From positions 54,250,001 to 54,314,000 of the forward strand of contig JBITNC010000001.1 in the NCBI GenBank assembly GCA_050084985.1: a DNA stretch of 64,000 nucleotides, given 5' to 3'. Of this stretch, positions 57,334-64,000 are shown one piece after another. The stretch comes from Nageia nagi (Eukaryota > Pinophyta). A model generated the notes under the pieces. That model was not told the origin of the DNA, searched no databases, and saw nothing but the letters and a program-made list of their open reading frames with translations. Both the position numbers and the translations under genes were made by a program. Position 1 is the first letter of the stretch. Each line of letters begins with the position of its first letter.

Positions 57334-58428
57334 TGAAACAAACCAAATACAAATGTATGCAAATCCACAATAACACAGCAGAACCAAATCTGATTTTATA
57401 TTTTTATTCTCTTTTCAAGTAACACAAATTGCAACTACAACATATTAGAGACAATGTAGACAATGTATTACACTTATATGTAATGAAAGTTCCTACAGAT
57501 CACTGAACACACCTCAACAAACTGGAAGAACAGTTGTAACACCTTCAAAATGATAATGAACCTCAACAAACTGGAAGAACAGTTGTAACACCTTCAAAAT
57601 GATAATGAACCTGTACAGGACTAGTGATTTAGCACTGATGTAGTCACTACTGCTGTTCTGGTACATGCAGCCCCAAATGAACTCCTCAAAATCCCCAGCA
57701 AACTGATGTGATGCCAAAACTGTTATCTCAACTCTTGAAACTTCAAACATGCAGGCTCAAATACAGATCTTGGATAGACCTGTCCTCAAATGGGTAGAAA
57801 GCCCTTAGGATCTAATCCCTTAAGCCTCCATTGGATTGGTTTCCAATGGGAATCCCAGAAAACTCTAGCAGAATGCAAGAGTCCAAAGAGCAAAGCTCTC
57901 CCAAATTCCCCAAATTCCCCAGAATTAGCCCACCCCCCCTCATTGAAAAAACCTCTCTATTTTATGCGTAGGTTCCCAAAAGACAGCTAATCTTGACCAT
58001 TGATCTCTGCAAGATCTAATGGCTGAGATCAACTTAGAGTGCTAATAATAGATTAAACATATTTAACACAAAAACCCCTATTTCTGACTTGTAACTGCCC
58101 AGAAGACATTATGTCTGATTTGTAACTGCCCAACATGCATTATTTCTGATTTGTAACTGCCCAGCATGCATTATTTCTGATTTGTAACTGCCCAGCATGC
58201 ATTATAGCTCATTTGTAACTGCCTACTAGGCTGACTTTTCCATTAAAGGTAGCTAAGACACCAACTTGCCACTTGGAACACCTCTAACACTTACTTTGAC
58301 TGTCAAGGTGGCTTTGCTAGCATAAAATTATCTTCCCCAAAATACCATTAACTGCTAAAGATGACTCATAATACTAAAAGCATTAAAATTTATTTATTTA
58401 CATTGCAAAAAGGATGTGGGACATTACA
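57334..58428 (-). repeat. Gypsy 5' LTR
   Basis: The same length as the other LTR and carrying the same two internal tandem repeats (57,512-57,609 and about 58,081-58,221). It should hold the element's promoter, reading toward lower coordinates. Confidence 0.95.
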
Positions 58429-58433
58429 CATGT

Positions 58434-59450
58434 CTCCATGCATAAGTATGTAGTTTCTCATCCCATCTATATCATCTGTCAATCATGCTGTGTATTTGTG
58501 AATGCTAGTATGGAGCTTATTGGAAACTCACACACCCAATGCCCTGTATAAACTGTGCATTTCTCTTTCATTTGCATCATTTCTTGAACCTTAAAATTAA
58601 AATTCCAAAATCATCTGCTACCAAACGTTAGTATGGCATTAGAGGTGTAGAATTAATATGATCCTGACCCCTGGAGAGTCCAGTGGACAACATAGAACAC
58701 AGCTAGCATACACAAGAAAGAATGAACACAAATTTGGTATGTGCAAGTTACAGCTTCATTTACTTTTTCCTCAGCTATGTTACACTTATTGGCAAAATGG
58801 TTCCTGAAACATTAAATACATACCGACAATCCTGCCTTACATAACGGTAGGTGGATAATTACAAAGTATGTTTCTAATTCTGAAATATATGCTAAGGAAT
58901 GGTTGAGTGGGCCTTCGCTGGTTGAACCATTGCCAAAAATGTAGATGATGCATGTCATAAGATTCCTCAACTTGCTTTGTTTACGTACCAACATCATTCA
59001 TAGAAACACTCTGCTTCACTAATCAAAAGAGGATGTTTTCTTTTGTTTTGATCCCCTTTGGAAGAATCATTAAATTGGGCCTACATCATGCTAGGAGAGT
59101 CCTGTCCTTCAAGGACATACCACACATGCAATTTAACATTGAAGTAGGCCCATATAAGGTCAGGGAACTCTTATCACCACTAGACAGACACTCCAATATT
59201 GACACAGGTCCATGGCAAGCAAGTAAAGTCCTGTCATTACCATTTGGAATCTCAACTACATTTAATGAGTGAGATATATAATCTGCAAGATCCATGCCAT
59301 GTCTCTCATTGATGGGTGAACATACCTTAATACAAGTCTCCAGGTCTTTCTGTTACAAGAAGAATCAAACACATCATTATATCTGGGGGAGAAGCTTGTG
59401 TAACAGCAATCATTCTTTTCACCATACATGTTTATGGAGCAAGAGCAAAT
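58434..59450. other. Intron 2 sequence between gypsy element and LINE
   Basis: It continues the sequence interrupted at 51,377. Around 59,060-59,260 there is a loose duplication of 'AGGTCC..G.AA...AGTCCTGTC' type. No gene was recognised. Confidence 0.4.
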
Positions 59451-59479
59451 TCCTTGCATAGGAAGGCCTTCTCCAATAA

Positions 59480-60835
59480 TAAGTAGATTCCTAAGAAATC
59501 AAGATCACTTTCATGGACACAATCATAGCCATCATACATTGATCCCTATCCCCCTCTTCACTGATGATGTTGTACTTCTAGCCTCAACCTTGAGGGGCTT
59601 CAAGGTCATTTGGACACACTAGCTGCATTTTGCACCATGAGACAACTAATAGTGAACCTATCCAAAACCAAGATAATGGTGTTCAATACTACCAAAGAGG
59701 CTCCTTCCCATTTTCGCTTCCATTTTCAGGGTGGGAAGTAGATATTGTGACCTCTTACATGTACTTGGGAGTTCTTTCCACTAGACCCACCTTTGGGATC
59801 AAATTGGCTGCCTAGGCTTGAGTTTGTATAGGTTATCCAACCCTTTCTCTACTTGAGTGGAGCTGTTTAGAGCTCATTTTCAGGGTAATGAGAATCTTTG
59901 ATGCTTTGGTCAAGTCAACTATGTATATGGGTTAGAGATTTGGAGGTTTAGTCTTGGGCCAGCTCTATGCTCTTGTGTAGAGAAGGTATAGACACTTTCT
60001 CTTCGAAGATTCATTCAATGCAAGAGCACAGTCCCTCATTCCATAATCCTGGTAGAATTTGTGGCCTCCCCCCATCGACTTGAGATTATCTTCATAATCA
60101 ATACCTATCTTCAAAGGATCCACATTATGGGAAATAGCCATTCGAGGTGTAGACGATGGACTTAGCCTCAAATCCACGGAGGGTTTAAAGAAGTTGGTAT
60201 TCATAGCCTACAAGTATCAACACTCTTATCTAGCATTCATTTACAAATTGACAAGCTTCCTCCTTTATCTTTGAGATACCCTTCTTAACCCGTACCTTGA
60301 ACTAAGAAGCATGAATTGCTTAGAGAGATATGACAAGACATCAATCTCCAGTATACCAATTGCACTTGGATCTCACCTATTACCCATCTCTTCCCCAAGC
60401 TATCTTTCTATGACAATCATTTCCTGGAGATAAGAAATGGTTGTGTAGTTCCCCATGCTACCTTTAACCACTCATGATGCATAGTCTATGGATACTGATT
60501 ATGCAAATTAGGGTTTTCTCCCACTAGCTTTGTGTCAAGTTAGATCATCACTTACCAAGGGAGGAGTGTATATGACTATTTTTTTCCTTGGGAGAAGTGG
60601 AAACCCTATATCACTTTATTTCTCAGTGCCCCATTTACTATGAGACCTAAGGTAGATTTCATTACCTCTTCAGGGACCAATTACTATCTCTAGCCTCGTT
60701 CAAATACATGAATCAGTGATGCCTTGGGCTTTACCTCAAGGAGATGACTCTACTTCAACAACAAAAGAACTCTTCTTTTGATAGCTCTCGACCTTTGCAT
60801 TTTTGACCCATCACATAATGCACCTATATAGATAA
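59480..60835 (+). pseudogene. 5'-truncated LINE relic (plus strand)
   Basis: It begins within the reverse transcriptase near the catalytic site: IPLFTDDVVLLASTLRGF, where TDD replaces the usual (Y/F)ADD. LSKTKIMVFNTTK (about 59,660) and a 'VTSYMYLGVLSTRPTFG' thumb block follow. More distal blocks run to about 60,640, where 'ISLYFSVPHLL' corresponds to the 'EHILF.CP.Y..LR' zinc-binding end of the protein. Stops and shifts occur. The lack of anything upstream fits the 5' truncation typical of LINE insertion. Confidence 0.7.
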
Positions 60836-60989
60836 TGAAAGTGAAATAGAAAATAGAAATATAAATATTATTAATGTCCACAGGTGACTAAAATAGGTCA
60901 ATGGGACTCAAAAAGTACAATCCAGCTAAATGTAGAAAATGCTAAGGTTAAAAATGCTAGAAACTGACAAAGTAAAAACAAAAATCAAT

Positions 60990-63900
60990 AAAGCTACGCT
61001 ACACTACAACAAGTGAAACAATACCAACATCCTCAATCATCAAATGTAGATTCGTTCACTCTAGGCACAAAGTGTCCCGAAGTAGAAGGGCTAAGCAAGA
61101 CTCGTGAATGTCTCCCAACATCTAAGATTGAAGGATCATCCATAGAGAAAAAGAAGCTAGCGATGTACAATTGTTGTCCGAGTTGTGATTGTCTAGTAGT
61201 TGTCCTAGAGGTAAGATGATGTTGTGTTGATCTGAGCTTGTGGGTATGCTGAAGAGTACCATCTGAGGGGTGTTTCCTATCTGTGGGATGAGAGGTAGGT
61301 TGGAAGAAAGAACTGATCAATCTAGTGGTTTGAGGGGCCTCTGAGGATCTCTATAAGAATGCTCACCTGAAAAGAGTGATCTCACACACGAAGAGTTCTA
61401 GACATCTCTGGTCAAGGTAGTGAAAGAAGGTGGATATCGAGCCCCGAGAGTCTCTGAATAAGCAGTAATGCTGTCCCCAAATCTCATAGTAGATTGGACA
61501 TCTGAAGATCATGTGCTCCTCATTCTCTATCTCCTGTAGAGAGCAAAGTCGACAAGTCCTCTCTGTCTGGGTAATATGATGGTCAGTCTTGACACGAAGC
61601 TATTGTGAGCAAACTCGAAGTTGACCAAGAGGAACCCTCAACCCGAAGGACCAATGGTGCTAGAGGTAGGCCGACTTGATAATGAGGCCATCAATGATCT
61701 GCAGAAAATGCTTGGCGTAGAAAGCCAGCTTAGGGCTGAGAGATTGTGGGGGAGATACCCAAGTAACTTGAATGTAGCGGACAAGATATCCTCTCTGATA
61801 GATTGGTGGAGCATCTTCATCGAGGGTCGGGGACAACTAGCATGGGACTAAAGAATGGGAGTTGATCAATCGAAATGTCCACTGACTGTAGTAGCAGACC
61901 AACCTTGGAGTACCAACACCGTCTACGTCTAGTAGTGCCAAGTGATGCAATCCTCTTAGAGGAGCACAAAGCAAGAAAAGGATACCTCTCACGACCTGTA
62001 GCAGATTCGCCAAAATGTCTTAGCCTAGTAGGAAGGACCCAAGCCTAAATACGGTCTCATGAAGGATCGGCTGGATGGAAAACTCACTCTAAACAATGCA
62101 TTGTGGAACTGTTCACTTACAACGAATCATATGTTGAAGCATAATGGTCTGAACTCTCTCAATACGTGACCACTCAACCGACCCAGAGCTAGGACCCCAA
62201 ACCTCTGATTTATAGAGAACGGTAGGTGTGATGAGGGTATCAAATAGGCATGTCTTCGAAGGGATATCCTGAAAGTGTATCTGGAAGCACTGACACTCCA
62301 AGATGGAGAGTGAAGCATATCCCTTGCAGAGACGTGCCTATGAGGTAGGCTTCAGGCTGAAAAATGGCCCAGAGAATTGAACTCCCAAGTAGGTGTAGGC
62401 GGTGGAGATATCAACCGTCTCACCTCTATAGTAAGAATGGAAGTTGGATAGAGTAGCTCTAAAGGTATTAAAGACCATGACCTTGGTTTTACTGAGGTTA
62501 ATTGTGAATTTTTCTGGTCATAGAAATGGGCAAGAGCATACAACTATCTTTGGAGGCCCTCAGGGGAGTGTGATAAGAGGATCACATCATTTGCAAACAG
62601 TAGTATAACAATATGGATCTGGTAAAGTAGGCAACTATCATTTGCGCGTTTGGGTGTAGTCGAAGGAAGTCCTCTAGGTCATCAATATATAAGCCAAAGA
62701 GAGTGGGTGATAGGGGGGCACCCTTGCTTAACCCCAATAGTGCTAGAGACCTTGTCTGAAAAACGATCAACCATCCGAAAATGAACAACAACTATCTCAT
62801 AGAGCCTCATGATGGCAGTAACAAAGGTGTCGGAAATACCAATAGTCTGTACTATCTGAAAGAGTAGATGTCGTGGGATAGTGTCAAAGGCCTTCCTGAA
62901 GTCAACAAAACAACAAAAGACCTTAGAAGATCTCTGGCGAGCTTCCTCAATGATAGCTCGAAGTGTGAAATTATGATCTACAATCTGAAAATCTCTCCCG
63001 AACTCGACCTGACCTTGTCTCTAAGACTCCTCTGCTCTAGGTGGTCTGATAACATCATGTCTAAAACTGTGGCATAAAGCTTGGTAAAGGTATGCCCAAT
63101 CATGATGGTCCTGTAATTGTTCGGGTCGGAACAATCTCTTGCCTTGTGGATGGGATGAATGATGTGCTATGACCAAGAAGGGGGAAATCCCGAACACATG
63201 ACCTCATTAAATAAGTCAACAATGGGGGAGGCAAGTAGGTCACTTCTGTATTTCAGAAACTCAGCCTGCAAGTCTTCACAATCAACTATCTTGCTGGCAC
63301 AAAGTTTACGAATGGCTCTTCGAACTTCTTTTGTAGAAAATAGCTAACATGAGGGGGGGGGTGAAGAGATGTGTGGAGTGTGATGGACGGGGACATCGTA
63401 AAGTGAACAAGCATAAGAAACCCAAAACTGAGGATTGATGTTAGAAGGGGGGGTTTCCTTGGGAGGAGGGTGCGCCATAAGGTCTTAGGGGAGTGGTGGA
63501 GGGAGTCAATGAGGGACTACCGAGTAGTGGCAAGAAACTGACATTTCTTGCAGTGAAGGAACCCACGATATTCGATCTTGATGGATGACACAGAGGAGAG
63601 TTCATGGGTGAGGGTGAAGCGGAGTCTCTGGTACATGGACCTACACTTTGCATCGAACCAACGATTCCTGGGATAAGATCCAAGACAACAGGGAAGACAA
63701 GAGTGATGGGTCCGTTGGGAGAAAGCGCTAAGGGCTGCCTCCCAAAGTACACTGGATAAGAGCTCGTAAGTGGTGGTGGCAGTGGCGTAGGGAGGGGTGA
63801 ATGGTCTAGACCTTGTAGCAAGAAGTGTGGAGAGGCAGGGCTACTAGATAGCATACCACATATCCTCAAGGATTCAGTGAAGGGATGGTTAGAGACACTT

Positions 63901-64000
63901 GCTGACCTCTTTACTAGAGATTCTTTGGTCTTGAATGTTAGGAGAGACTAGAATTTGGGGTTGGGGCATGTGCTCCTTAGGGATGCTTCCCTTTTCTTTG
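60990..64000 (-). pseudogene. LINE pol relic (minus strand), runs past the window
   Basis: Read from 64,000 downward, it gives the linker, then the reverse transcriptase: CCFVDFRKAFDTIPRHLLF (about 62,915), GVKQGCPP (about 62,735) followed by THSLWLIY and, in another frame, LFGLYIDDLEDF. At about 62,590 the catalytic block reads LLFANDVILL, so the usual ADD is AND. Then come EVWGPSSGSVEWSRIERVQT (about 62,170), LKMLHQSI-type thumb blocks, and near 61,600-61,400 the RLRVRS...CRLCSL and IENEEHMIF zinc-finger region that ends plant LINE proteins of this type. Many frame changes are present. The GC content is higher than in its surroundings, suggesting it is younger than the other LINE relics. 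Confidence 0.75.

Larger units (their letters stand above)
51378..58428 (-). mobile_element. Full-length young Ty3/gypsy chromovirus, 7.05 kb
   Basis: Two LTRs of 1,095 bp each (51,378-52,472 and 57,334-58,428) start TGAAACAAACC and end GGGACATTACA on the plus strand. The 5-bp sequence catgt flanks the element on both sides (51,373-51,377 and 58,429-58,433). A methionine-tRNA primer site and a polypurine tract lie at the correct places for minus-strand transcription. Gag, protease, reverse transcriptase, RNase H, integrase and a C-terminal chromodomain follow in the Ty3/gypsy order. By eye the LTRs differ at a single position (about 51,975 versus 57,931), so insertion was recent. It lies in the phosphorylase intron in antisense orientation. 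Confidence 0.97.
50717..64000 (+). other. Intron 2 of the phosphorylase gene (runs past the window)
   Basis: No further phosphorylase exon was found on the plus strand after 50,716, so intron 2 is at least 13.3 kb if the gene is intact. About 7 kb of it is one gypsy element and about 4.5 kb is LINE relics. The stretches 50,717-51,377 and 58,434-59,450 show no gene, RNA or repeat that could be named. Confidence 0.6.

Noticed and set aside
57289-57376. Upstream start for gag within the LTR
   Set aside because: The first 29 codons of that open frame lie in the LTR and primer-site region; the ATG at 57,289 is the first one after the primer site.
63441-63869. 142-codon minus-strand open frame rich in Pro and Ser
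   Set aside because: It is an alternative frame of the LINE pol relic; the true LINE frame beside it shows the expected order of motifs.

Overview
This is a stretch of nuclear DNA from a plant with a large, repeat-rich genome. It is very AT-rich, the coding remnants are plant-specific (plant mobile domain, PLS-class PPR, cytosolic starch phosphorylase), and almost every kilobase derives from transposable elements. A gymnosperm such as a conifer would fit the long introns, the many PPR pseudogenes and the interstitial telomere-like repeats, but that is inference.

Layout. 1-1.85 kb: decayed plant-mobile-domain gene that keeps one intron. 3.2-3.6 kb: retrotransposon gag relic (minus). 6.6-7.5 kb: LINE relic (minus). 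7.7-8.4 kb: gypsy protease-region relic (plus). 9,365-23,668: a 14.3 kb CACTA (En/Spm) DNA transposon with terminal inverted repeats and a 3-bp target duplication. It holds a broken TNP2-type transposase (minus), a multi-exon gene with a SET-like domain (minus), a TnpA-like gene (plus), a block of TTAGGG-type telomere-like repeats, and a PPR fragment. 23.7-26.1 kb: nothing recognised. 26.3-35.4 kb: a PPR pseudogene (minus) cut in two by a degenerate 7.3 kb Ty1/copia element (27,183-34,531). 35.4-43.4 kb: a mosaic of PPR-derived fragments, a dispersed approximately 50-bp repeat, a non-autonomous LTR element with three LTRs (36,442-40,490) and a solo copia LTR (41,291-41,772). 43.4-49.0 kb: mostly unrecognised, with a LINE relic at 45.8-48.1 kb.

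49.0-64.0 kb: the one host gene. The promoter and first two exons of a cytosolic (PHS2-type) alpha-glucan phosphorylase are on the plus strand. Exon 2 (50,468-50,716) carries the start codon and a single-base frameshift. Intron 2 runs to the end of the window. It contains a very young, full-length Ty3/gypsy chromovirus (51,378-58,428; LTRs identical in length with one difference seen) and two older LINE relics meeting tail to tail near 60.9 kb.

The most distinctive observations are the CACTA element with a SET-like gene and a telomere-like block, the PPR-gene debris spread through the window, the three-LTR array, and three frame breaks at short homopolymers in otherwise intact young coding sequence, which may be assembly errors. 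Domain names rest on recognising motifs by eye; no database search was made.
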